Shown here in pieces: positions 45,040-54,030 of a DNA stretch of 64,000 bases. Source of the stretch: Anaerobiospirillum succiniciproducens DSM 6400. Its GTDB lineage: Bacteria; Pseudomonadota; Gammaproteobacteria; Enterobacterales; Succinivibrionaceae. The notes under the pieces are model-generated. The model was not told the origin of the DNA and did no database searches. It saw only the letters and a list, made by a program, of their open reading frames with translations. A program made the position numbers and the translations under genes. The stretch lies in contig NZ_AXWV01000006.1 of NCBI RefSeq assembly GCF_000482845.1, positions 47,824 through 111,823 of the forward strand, read 5' to 3'. The stretch's first letter is position 1. The number at the start of each line of letters is the position of its first letter.

Positions 45040-46540
45040 CCCACGAAGATCGCATCTAAGATTAAGTATTGCCGCATAAAAGCATGAGCTCACAGAGTCA
45101 TGCACAACAATATACCCATGAGTCGATGCTGCATAGAAATAAGTATTGCCGCTACCAAAGGTATTGCTCAAGAGCTGTTGAGATCTTCAACTAAGTTAGT
45201 CTTTGCCTCGAGATCTTGCCACAAATTACTTAAGACATTGCCCATGATCTTGGTGCCAGTTAGTTCAAAGCCTCGGAGATCTTGCAGTTTTAACCAACAG
45301 CCATGATCCTGCAGTTGCAGTCATATGCTCTAAAACGAGATCGCCGCTCGTTGCCGCTTTTGCCGCCCGCCCCAATACATCAGCTCGACAAGCACTGAGA
45401 TCTTAAATTTGCCAAGCCTTAGTCTGTATGATCCTATGGCCATGATCCAGAGCCATGATCTTGCCGCTTTGAGCGGGTCACTATGATGCTAGACAATTAC
45501 CATTGCCGCATGAACTTCTTACCGTGATCTTGCCGCTGTTGACCCAAAAACCACGATCCCACAGTTACGCCCGCCCACTCTAAAAATAAGATCGTCGCAC
45601 CTTGCCGCATTTGCCGTTAACGTAAATCTAGCATCCAGATAGGCGCTGAGATCTCTATATAAGCTGCGCACTAAACGCTGTGATCCCGTGGCTTTACTCA
45701 GCCTAAATCTAGCGCCCACCTAGGTTCTGTGATCTCTATATAAGCTACGCACTAAGTGCTGTTGATCCTCTCGATTTGAGCCGGCTGCTATGATCTTGCA
45801 TCTTTGATCTTTTTGCTAGTTACTTCGTTGCCACAGTGTTCTTGCCGTATTAGAGCCAAATGCGTTGTTCCATCTATATAGTTTGCCATTTGTAACAATA
45901 TAAGATCACAGCTTTGCTATATAGATTGGCATTGCAACAACATAAGATCACGGCTGTGCTGTCTGTGCTGCCTATATAAGATCGCAGGAAGATGCAGTTT
46001 CTACCATGAGTCAAATATATAGTCTCGATAGGCTCTGAACTCTTGGCACTGATTCAAAGATATAAGATCGCAGCTTGGCTATATAGATTGCCGTTGGTAC
46101 AGCATAAGATCACAGCTGTGCTATCTGTACTGCCTATATAAGATCGCGGCTAAATGCAGTCTGTACCATGCGCCAAATATATAGTCTCGAAATGCACTGA
46201 GCTCTTTAAAAAAGATCGTCAAATGAGCTATCTCATTGCCCAAGACTCTGATGCCATGATCTTGGAGCGTCTAATCTAACTGCCACGATCCATCATCCCA
46301 TGTACCCTTGGTTTAAAAACAAGATCACAGCCATGTGCCGTACTTGTTGCCAGCCTTGTCTATCGCTTTGATAAGAACTGAGATCTCCATACGAGTTAGC
46401 ACATTGCCACCATAGTAGTGCTGTTTCGCAATAGCTTATTGCCGCCGAATAAAGAGGTTTTCAGTAGCTGATTAGATTAATGGCCATGATCTCTTTGCTA
46501 GGCAGTCTCACCAGCAAAAAAGATCGTGGCCTTGGCAAGG
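45040..46540. repeat. GATC-dense non-coding zone
   Basis: By direct count about 32 GATC sites in 1.5 kb, roughly one per 47 bases against one per 256 expected by chance. Many are embedded in recurring phrases such as GATCTTGCCGC (44574, 45459, 45527) and TATAAGATCGC. A sparser run (about seven sites) begins at 44510. Confidence 0.75.
45900..46205. repeat. degenerate direct repeat of about 145 bp
   Basis: Copies start at 45900 and 46062, each running ATAAGATC.CAGCTT.GCTAT, then CATAAGATCAC.GCTGTGCT, CTGCCTATATAAGATCGC and AAATATATAGTCTCGA. A related but shorter pair around AAATCTAGC...TCTCTATATAAGCT occurs at about 45625 and 45706. Confidence 0.75.
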
Positions 46541-46595
46541 TACGACTTTGCCGCATCACGAGAGACCAACCACTTTGTTTATAGCGGCGATGAAT

Positions 46596-47005
46596 GCATA
46601 CGCCTCTATCCGCAGGACTTATGCTTCTAATCTATAGAGCTGATAAATGCATAGGCTTCTAGCCTCAGGCTTTATGCTTCATATTTACAGTGGAGGTAAG
46701 GCATAAGCATCTAGCCTCAAGCTCAATGCTTATATTTATAGTTGAGGAGAGGGCATAAGCATCTAGCCTCAAGCTCAATGCTTATATTTATAGTTGAGGA
46801 GAGGGCATAAGCATCTAGCCTCAAGCTCGATGCTTATATTTATAGTGGAGAAGAGAACATAAGCCTCTAGCATCAGGCTTTATGCTTTATATTTACAGTG
46901 AAGGTAAGACATAAGCATCTAGCCTCAAGCCTTATGCTTCATATTTATAGTGGTGGTGGAAGCATAAGCCTCTAGCCTCGAGCTTAAGCCTAAAGTGCCT
47001 TGCGT
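46596..47005. repeat. 52-bp tandem array, about eight units
   Basis: Units start near 46596, 46649, 46701, 46753, 46805, 46857, 46909 and 46962. Each opens GCATAAGC(A/C)TCTAGCCTC, with ATAAGCAT and ATGCTTAT as inverted arms followed by ATATTTATAGTGGAGG-type sequence. The three central units are almost identical, the outer ones degenerate. The array ends just after the mepA stop side at about 47005. Confidence 0.85.
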
Positions 47006-47063
47006 TATGTGCCTGGCTTTATGCTTTATGCTTCGGGCTATTGGCTATAGCTGAGGCTTTAGC

Positions 47064-48110
47064 TTAGGCATCAGGAATGTCAGTAATACCAGCTTGCACG
47101 AGCTTACACTGAGCTGGTGGTTGAGGGCGCTCCTTGCGCACGGCTGTCTTTTTAGTGGCGCTTGGTGGAGGCGGATTGAGCCAAGAGTCGACCTCATAGC
47201 CACAGCCAGTGCCGGCAGGGACTTGAGCTTGGGTAACACAATTTGGGCTATCTGATGGGCACTTGAGGCGCACATGCATATGGGCCTGATGACCAAACCA
47301 AGGACGCAGCTTAGTTAAAAAGCCATTGTTTGGTTTTTGCTCGTAGACACGGCACATGTGCTTTTTAATCATTGGGGCGACAAAGATGCGATCGACACGT
47401 GGGTCAGAGGCTGCTGCTTTAATATACAGCTCAATGGATTTAGTGAAGGTACTCTGAATCTGATGACCTTTGACGATATAGACATCCTCAGGATTAATTA
47501 GCTCTTGTTCACTCTTACGTGGCAGAGCAAAGTCAAAAGGCAAGTCGACATCGATACCGGTGTTATGCGAGGCATGAGCTGACCTAAGTCCATAAGTACC
47601 ACCATAACGTAAGGACAAATCACCAATTAACAAAGGTGGCAGACCAAGATTTGAGCTTCGTTCACTTAAGTCATGTAGGTATTGCACCATAAGCGGGTGA
47701 GCAAAGTTACGTGGGCCGCGACGCTGTACTTGATAGTCTTGGTCTTTATCTGAAAACTCAGCGGCATTAGCAATACAACCCGCCGAGGTAGTGCCGTAGA
47801 TACGGCTTTTAGAGCCACGATAAGGGGTAAAGTGCGAATCAAGCTCATAACCTTGAGCTTGAGCCTCTTTATAAGCAAGCTCATAGCTTGCAAAGTCAGA
47901 GTGGCGTGAGTGTGGTTTAGCTGCTGCTACTTGAGGTGCTTTTACAGGTTGAGAAGCATTTACGGGGCTATTTGCTTTAGCCTGTGCTGCCATGTGCTCA
48001 GTGGCAGTGGCCTTAGAAGTATTGTCATTTGAAGATGAGCAAGCGGCTAAAGAAGCGCTCAAGAGCAAGCATGAGGCTAAGGTGGTAAGAGTACGATATG
48101 GTTTGGTCAT
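47064..48110 (-). CDS. mepA: MepA, penicillin-insensitive murein DD-endopeptidase
   Basis: Cleaves D-alanyl-meso-diaminopimelate crosslinks in peptidoglycan. The 348-residue precursor has a lipoprotein signal peptide ending LAAC (residue 24), so it is probably an outer-membrane-anchored lipoprotein, unlike soluble periplasmic E. coli MepA. After a Thr/Ala/Pro-rich spacer of about 60 residues, the M74 zinc-peptidase domain shows HASHNTGIDVDLPF (zinc ligands His and Asp), LRPWFGHQAHMHVRLKCP and the paired Cys residues typical of MepA (AGCIANAA, KHMCRVY, PNCV, TGCGYEVDSW). It is monocistronic, with large repeat arrays on both sides and its 3' end close to the 52-bp array. Confidence 0.95.
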   Translation of the reverse strand: MTKPYRTLTTLASCLLLSASLAACSSSNDNTSKATATEHMAAQAKANSPVNASQPVKAPQVAAAKPHSRHSDFASYELAYKEAQAQGYELDSHFTPYRGSKSRIYGTTSAGCIANAAEFSDKDQDYQVQRRGPRNFAHPLMVQYLHDLSERSSNLGLPPLLIGDLSLRYGGTYGLRSAHASHNTGIDVDLPFDFALPRKSEQELINPEDVYIVKGHQIQSTFTKSIELYIKAAASDPRVDRIFVAPMIKKHMCRVYEQKPNNGFLTKLRPWFGHQAHMHVRLKCPSDSPNCVTQAQVPAGTGCGYEVDSWLNPPPPSATKKTAVRKERPQPPAQCKLVQAGITDIPDA

Positions 48111-48509
48111 AGCTAAAAACCGGCAAGATTAAGAACGATCAAATAAGATCATGTCATTAGTATACAAGTAATGCAAACCATCAAGCGCTAATTTATCAGG
48201 CTTATATGGAATCAAGAGGTGGCCTACAAAGCTTGCACCGGCCATGGATTAGATCACAACCATAGCTATCTCATAACCTAAACAAGTACAAACAACAGCA
48301 AGCTCATAAGTTTAGCTAGCCTATAAACACAGCAGCAAATAGTGGTGCTAGCTTTAGAAATGCGCTCTTTGGGCTGCTAGCTTAGCTTGCATCCTTCTAT
48401 TCACTTGCATGCATGGATTAGCTTAAGCACGTTTGTGGCCATCAGTGACTGTCTAGGCTGATACGGCTATGTTTGCTAGGCAGCATGCGCGACAAACTTT
48501 GTAGGAGTA

Positions 48510-49140
48510 GCCATACCTTGAGACTTGGCAATATCTTGATGGTGGCAATATCACGATACGCGGCAATACCTGAATGCACTTCCATACTTTAATGGTGACA
48601 ATACCTGTGGGTATGGCATTACCTGAATGCATTTCCATACCTTAATGGTGGCAATACATGTGGGTATGGCGATACCTTAATGGTGACAATACCTGCGTGC
48701 ATGACAATACCTGAAGGCACTTCCATACCTTAATGGTGGCAATACCTGCGTGCATGACATTACCTGAATGCATTTCTATACCTTAATAGTGACAATACCT
48801 GTGGGTATGGCAATACCTGAAGGCGTGCACATACCTCAATGGTGACATTACCTCGATGCGCGGCAATAACTGAATGCGTAGCCATACCTCAATGGTGAAA
48901 TATCTAGAGTAGTGGCCATAACTTAAAGCCTGGCCAACCTTAATGGAGGCAAACTCAAGAGGCGTAGCGATTCATAAATGCCTAGCTATAACTTAATGGT
49001 GGCAAACTCTGAAGGCGTAGCGATTCATAAATGCCTGGCCATACCTTAATGGAGGCAATATCTGAAAGCCTGGTCATACATTAGTGTTGAAATACCTGTG
49101 GGTGTGGCAATACCTAAATGCCTGGGCAAACTTTATCGTG
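48510..49140. repeat. 53-bp degenerate tandem array, about twelve units
   Basis: The phrase TTAATGGTG recurs at 48591, 48644, 48679, 48732, 48785, 48838, 48891, 48942, 48995 and 49048, a 53-base period with one 35-base step. Each unit is itself about three 17-18-base subunits of the type CAATACCTGAATGCAT; the 35-base step is a unit lacking one subunit. Degeneracy rises towards 49140. Confidence 0.85.
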
Positions 49141-49622
49141 GCCATAGCTGAAGGCTTGGCAATCAAAGCTGGCGTGGCAAACGTGGCGAGCGTACGTTGA
49201 GCTCAAAGGGCATGGTAGTGATTGTGGCGCATGGGATGAGGAGCAGCTCGTAGTGTAGTGGCAGTAAGGCGCATTGTGTCTTAAGCGATTGGCCGGGGAT
49301 GGTTGCGATATGTCACTTTGCAGATTTGACTGCACTTGCTGGCTTTGGGGCTTAGTGGCCTCATTTTGTGAAGTGCTTCACAAATATATTTTGGTGATCG
49401 CCCTCACACTCTGGGAGCTAAGAGTGAGGTCGCTTTGCTGTGATGGGGTGATTTTGTGAGATCTGGAGATGAGGTTTTGGTGGTGATGGCGGGCTTATTT
49501 ATCTAGGTTTTATGGTTTTTTGAATGAGACAAAATCGCCCTTGGGGGCCTCTTTTGTTGTTCAGAAATAAGCGTAGTCTAGCTCATGAAAACAGTTGTAT
49601 CGAGCTTCACGTTATAACAAAA

Positions 49623-49649
49623 CTGCCGCTCTGCTATTCAGGGCGGCAG
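49623..49649 (+). terminator. hairpin before the exoprotein gene
   Basis: CTGCCGC/GCGGCAG with a 13-base loop, followed by CTTCTTAT. Confidence 0.4.
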
Positions 49650-49740
49650 CTTCTTATAACAGCTGTGAAGATGAGTAATAACTGTCACTTTTTGTTAATC
49701 ATTAAATACATTAAGTACAGCTACGCTAGGCGCTAAGTAC

Positions 49741-49762
49741 ATATGTGTACTCATACACATAT
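49741..49762. promoter_or_regulatory. palindromic operator candidate upstream of exoprotein
   Basis: ATATGTGT-N6-ACACATAT, perfect eight-base arms, 57 bases before the first start codon of the exoprotein gene. The layout TGTGT-N6-ACACA resembles a CRP site with one substituted position in each half. Confidence 0.45.
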
Positions 49763-49819
49763 CATGTTCAAGGTTAAAGATGCGTATATGAGTGTAGCTG
49801 CTGATATAGGACATGGTAT

Positions 49820-52800
49820 ATGTCACAACTACACCAAAATCCACTTCAGGCATGGGATACAGAGGCTATAGGCTCAATGAGTGAGTCGAGCTCGCACCAT
49901 CATAGGCTTTCTGAGAGCAGCTTACTTGCAAGTAAAGATCAGCGTATTGCTGTAGCTGCAGCTTATGAGGCCGATGAGCAAGGTACTCTTAAGTTGTACT
50001 CTGATGTAGCTCAGGGCGCACACTCTTGTGAGGCTGGTGCTGCTATAGCTATGGGCGCTTCCAAGGCAGCAGGTGCTGCGGATTGTGCAGGTGGTGCGGG
50101 CGCTGCGACTGTGATTGCCGCAGCTGCTGTTGCTGTTGCCGCTGAAAGCGGCGATGTGGCTGCAGTTGACTCTATGCTTGGCAAGGCTGTTCGTGTTATT
50201 CAAGGAGCTGATGAGCATGAGCTGATGGCCGCTCAGTTGGGAAGTGGCAGCGTTAGTAAGCTTGGTGTAGCAAATGATGGTGCCATCGGACTTAGCTTTC
50301 ATAACGAAGCTGCTGTGGTGGTTAATGAGGATAGTGCTGAGGCTATGGGTGCTCAGCATACTCATAGTCATGCCCAATGTGCTCATAGCATGGCTGCTGA
50401 TGCGGTTAATGCTCGTAATGTTGGCGCAGGTTCGGGCGATGGCGCAGCGCATTTTAAGGAGCAGGGGCGTGTGGCTGCGCTAGCTGCAGCTTCTGCTAAT
50501 AGTGATGCTAACGCTGCTTATAATGCTGATACTGAAGCTAACGCTGCTGATGCTGCTGATGAGGCTGATGCTGAGGCTAAAGCTGCTGATAGTGCTGAGG
50601 CTGAGTCTAATGATGCTAATGTTTATGCTGAGGCTAACGTTCCTGATGATGCTGTTGCTGATGGCGCTAAGGGCGAGGGTGGCACGGCTCTTATTTGTGC
50701 CCGTGGTGCTAAGAGTGCAATGCTTAAAGAGCGTATGAGGATAAGTAAGCTTTCGCTTGCTGCCATGATGTTTTGTGGCGCAGCTTGGGGCTATAGCAAT
50801 GCAGCTCTGGCCGCTGGTGCCATGCCGGATATTAACAAGGCCTACAATGCCTCAATTTCACAGCAGGCTAATGGTCTTGGCACGGTGATGACAGTATCTA
50901 CGAATAAGAATAACGCGCTCTTGATTTGGAACTCGTTTAATGTGGGCGCAGGCAATGCGGTGCACTTTAAACCAACACCAGGTAAGGTGGCCTCATTTTT
51001 AAATGTGGTTAAAGGACCAGGTGCGTCTCATATTGATGGCCATATTGTCGATGATAGCCATGGCTCGAACTTATACCTCATCAATCCAAATGGCATTAGC
51101 GTAGGTAGAACAGGATCTATTGAGAACTTTAAGTCGGTTTATTTAGGCACCTCTAAGCCATCACAAGAACTGATGAATCGTTTTAAGGATGGTAATGGCC
51201 TGCCACTGCCACCTGAGATCATGCCTCAAGGTAGAGGCATGGGCAAGATTACCTTAATGCGTTCCATCGAGAGTAATGATATTCGCATTAATGGTGGTCA
51301 TATCATTATTGGTGCGGCCCATGAGGTCTTTGATGCAGCTGAGGATAAGACCAAGATTCAGCTCAATAGCTCGATTGACCGTATCGATATTGGCGGTAAT
51401 CTCGATGCTAAGCTTAAGACTAATCAAGGCATGACTTATCGTGATTTGCTTGAGAAAAACGGACTTAAGGCTGCTAAGGACAGTGACATCAATGTCAATG
51501 GATCACATAAGAGAGGAAGCTTTATCGATCACTCTAAGCAAGTGGGTATTTATGGTGCCGATCAATTAGTCAATATTAAAAATGACATGAGTGGTAACTA
51601 CTGGTTAGTGGGAGATATTGAGCTAAAAGATCACGCGCCTATTGGCAAGGATACTAATGAGGCCTTCAAGGGCACCTTAGATGGAGCCTTTAACAGCATT
51701 ACTTACTCAGGCACCATTGATGATAGTGGCAATTATGGTCTGTTTGCCGCTACTGATGGAGCTACGGTTAAGAATTTGAAGCTGCATGAGGCTCAGTTTA
51801 CTCTCGATGCTGCAGCTAAGGGCAAGGATGTAAATGTTGGCGCGATTGCCGGCACCATGCATAACACCAAGCTTGAAAATGTCGAGGTCAATAAGTTTGA
51901 GATTAAGGATGGTCGTAGAACGGTAGCCTTAGGAGCACAGAGTAATTTAGGTGGTGTAGCTGGCAAGCTTGATGGCAATACTAAGCTTAAAAATGTCATG
52001 GTTAGCCTTGAGGATAAGAGTGCAAGCAAGCTTGCCAATGATTTAAAGGCCGGCAAGATTGCCTCAGCAGGTGTGCTAGCAGGTAGTGTTGCAGGTAATG
52101 TAGCTAAAGAGGGTGTAGTCGTAGCACTTAAGCCTAAGGATGGCGCAGCAAGCTTAGATGCCGTAAGTAAAAATGATGCTAAGGTAAACATTGCCACTAC
52201 TTACTCAGATGCTGCAGCTGAGGCTTTAGCTAATGGCATGAGCCAAGATGAGCTTAATAGCATCTTTGTAAGCTCCGGTACTCAAGGTAAGGATGACTAT
52301 GCTTTAGGTATCAAGGGCTTTTTAAAACCATTTTATGTGGCGGACTTTAACTTTACTTATGATGGCAAGGTACATGACTATCGTGATTTAGTTAACAACG
52401 AAGGCTTTGATATCGATAGTCTGCTCACTAAGACCGATGTGCGTGATTATGCGCAAAAGGATGCAGGTTATTACGACTTTGCGGTAGTGACACGCAAAGA
52501 GAATCAAGAGCTTGGTCATGACTTTTACTTTTCATACAAGTATGCCGATGAGACTTGGGATAAAGGAGCAGGTGGCAGCGGTGCTATTCATGATCGCAAT
52601 CAGCGCGTGGATTCTTTAGGCGGCACCTTAACCGTCAATATCAACAAAAAGCAGGTGCAAGTAGATGTAGCTGATCAAGTAATTGCCCATGATCACAAGC
52701 CAAACCTAAGCTTAGGCAAAGATACTATTACTAACTTAGATGACTTACTTGCTCATGGCTTAGTCACTGGAGACAAGTTAGATGATTTAGGCATTAGTTT

Positions 52801-53428
52801 AGAGATTGGTGTAGATGGCAGCATTATTGGTAAGTCCAATAGCCACAATTATGAGGTGGCCTTTAAGCCAGGTACTCTAACCGTACTGCCAAAGCCACAG
52901 CCACAGCCAATGCCTCAACCGCTGCCAAAACCAGAGCCTTTACCTGAGGTAAATCCTGCACCACAAGTACCTGCAGCAAGTGATGATAGAGAGCTGCCAA
53001 CTATTGCTAAGTGCTCACACTGCGGCAATATCGCCAACTCCATTGGTGGTGCCATGCCAACCTTGGTTAGTGGTAGTCGCAAAATCTATGTAGGTCAGCT
53101 TGATTACGCACCTGCATTTATGGCCGCACTTGAGGATGGGGCTCCCAAGGAGAGCTTTAATGAGCAGGTGCTGGCATATCATGACAACTCTGATGCCAAT
53201 AAGGCTATGGCTTATGTAAATGCACTTGCCTATAGCAAATCAGATGATGAAGAGGATGATGATGACAATAGCTACATTGAGAGCTATGCCCATGCTTCAA
53301 AACAAGAGCTTAATGGCTTTGAGGATGATGAGATAGATAGTGTTGAGGCTATTGATCCAAAGTTTGCTAGCAACACTATGAAGAATGTATCCAAGCTCAT
53401 CGAGGTAGAAGAGCTACCTGCAGCCTAA
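49820..53428 (+). CDS. TPS-type filamentous haemagglutinin-like exoprotein
   Basis: Predicted secreted adhesin using the two-partner pathway. A signal peptide lies at residues 301-332 (MLKERMRISKLSLAAMMFCG..ALAAG). The TPS domain at about 333-470 has FNVGAGNAVHFKP, the hallmark NPNGISVGRTG and FKSVYLGTS. GLUG-like repeats occupy about 620-770 (NYGLFAATDGATVKNLKL), MBG/YDG-like domains about 855-1020, a Pro-rich spacer about 1023-1060 and an acidic C-terminus. The first 300 residues are an odd Ala/Asp/Glu-rich, repeat-like stretch ahead of the signal peptide, so translation may really start at the ATG at 50720 (902 residues). No TpsB transporter gene is in view. Confidence 0.85.
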   Translation: MSQLHQNPLQAWDTEAIGSMSESSSHHHRLSESSLLASKDQRIAVAAAYEADEQGTLKLYSDVAQGAHSCEAGAAIAMGASKAAGAADCAGGAGAATVIAAAAVAVAAESGDVAAVDSMLGKAVRVIQGADEHELMAAQLGSGSVSKLGVANDGAIGLSFHNEAAVVVNEDSAEAMGAQHTHSHAQCAHSMAADAVNARNVGAGSGDGAAHFKEQGRVAALAAASANSDANAAYNADTEANAADAADEADAEAKAADSAEAESNDANVYAEANVPDDAVADGAKGEGGTALICARGAKSAMLKERMRISKLSLAAMMFCGAAWGYSNAALAAGAMPDINKAYNASISQQANGLGTVMTVSTNKNNALLIWNSFNVGAGNAVHFKPTPGKVASFLNVVKGPGASHIDGHIVDDSHGSNLYLINPNGISVGRTGSIENFKSVYLGTSKPSQELMNRFKDGNGLPLPPEIMPQGRGMGKITLMRSIESNDIRINGGHIIIGAAHEVFDAAEDKTKIQLNSSIDRIDIGGNLDAKLKTNQGMTYRDLLEKNGLKAAKDSDINVNGSHKRGSFIDHSKQVGIYGADQLVNIKNDMSGNYWLVGDIELKDHAPIGKDTNEAFKGTLDGAFNSITYSGTIDDSGNYGLFAATDGATVKNLKLHEAQFTLDAAAKGKDVNVGAIAGTMHNTKLENVEVNKFEIKDGRRTVALGAQSNLGGVAGKLDGNTKLKNVMVSLEDKSASKLANDLKAGKIASAGVLAGSVAGNVAKEGVVVALKPKDGAASLDAVSKNDAKVNIATTYSDAAAEALANGMSQDELNSIFVSSGTQGKDDYALGIKGFLKPFYVADFNFTYDGKVHDYRDLVNNEGFDIDSLLTKTDVRDYAQKDAGYYDFAVVTRKENQELGHDFYFSYKYADETWDKGAGGSGAIHDRNQRVDSLGGTLTVNINKKQVQVDVADQVIAHDHKPNLSLGKDTITNLDDLLAHGLVTGDKLDDLGISLEIGVDGSIIGKSNSHNYEVAFKPGTLTVLPKPQPQPMPQPLPKPEPLPEVNPAPQVPAASDDRELPTIAKCSHCGNIANSIGGAMPTLVSGSRKIYVGQLDYAPAFMAALEDGAPKESFNEQVLAYHDNSDANKAMAYVNALAYSKSDDEEDDDDNSYIESYAHASKQELNGFEDDEIDSVEAIDPKFASNTMKNVSKLIEVEELPAA

Positions 53429-54030
53429 GGGGCAATTAATTACAAGTACCAAGATACGCTCAACCAAGCTTAAGATGGCAAGCACTATAGAACTTAGCAT
53501 CATCAAGCTTAAGGGCAGAGCATAATGGCCAGTGAAACAACTTAAGCTACTTGAGCAAATAAGCTACTTGAGCAAACAAGCGACGACAAGCGCACTGGCC
53601 TAAAGAACATGCTATATCCAAAGCTCCTCATTGAATTGGGATCCTCAAGGCAAACTCATAGAGTAAGCTTGAGCAATGAGGGGCTTTTTTGCGTCTAGTG
53701 CCACTAGTGCCACCCAAAAGATTCCTGCATAAAAAATCCCACCTCACGCATTTCACAGATATAACAAGCCATCGAGTACTACGAAGTCACTTCTCTTGAC
53801 TCAAGGCATAGCCATATAAGCCATTACTGCGCAAAAGGATATTAAAGGAACTAAGGCGCTTAAGGCTCATAAATTTCAGCAAGCTCATAAAGCTCAGCTA
53901 GCTTAGCATCACAAGCGGCATAAGCTACAATAATGCGCCATCAGGGCAAGACTTTAGCAACGACTAATGCAGCCATCAGCAATATAAGCTTATTACTTAT
54001 AAAAGCTCTGAGTACGTGAGTACAGGAACA
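53429..54030. other. intergenic region after the exoprotein gene
   Basis: Contains the terminator at 53620-53690. The rest is non-coding, with many short TAAGCT(C/A) phrases and no larger structure. Confidence 0.5.
53620..53690 (+). terminator. terminator of the exoprotein gene
   Basis: AAAGC.CCTCATTG pairs with CAATGAGG.GCTTT and is followed by six T. A nested CTCAAG/CTTGAG pair lies in the loop. Confidence 0.75.

Larger units (their letters stand above)
43771..47063. other. 3.3 kb non-coding, repeat-rich region
   Basis: No open frame here has a ribosome site or a plausible protein. It contains a CATCAG microsatellite, a GATC-dense zone, a duplicated segment of about 145 bp and a 52-bp tandem array, each listed separately. 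The first 700 bases (43771-44480) show nothing distinctive. Confidence 0.65.
48111..49819. other. 1.7 kb non-coding region with a 53-bp array
   Basis: No gene supported. It contains the 53-bp array, a hairpin at 49623-49649 and an ATATGTGT/ACACATAT palindrome close to the exoprotein gene. Confidence 0.6.

Noticed and set aside
44830..45171. 113-residue minus-strand open frame with LMLMLMQ stretch
   Set aside because: It is the microsatellite read through in one frame; no ribosome site or conserved feature.
46596..47005. CRISPR array
   Set aside because: The entire 52-bp unit is repeated, with no unique spacers and no cas genes nearby.
50274..50738. Plus-strand Leu/Met-rich open frames inside the exoprotein gene
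   Set aside because: Other-frame shadows of the GCT/GAT-rich coding sequence.
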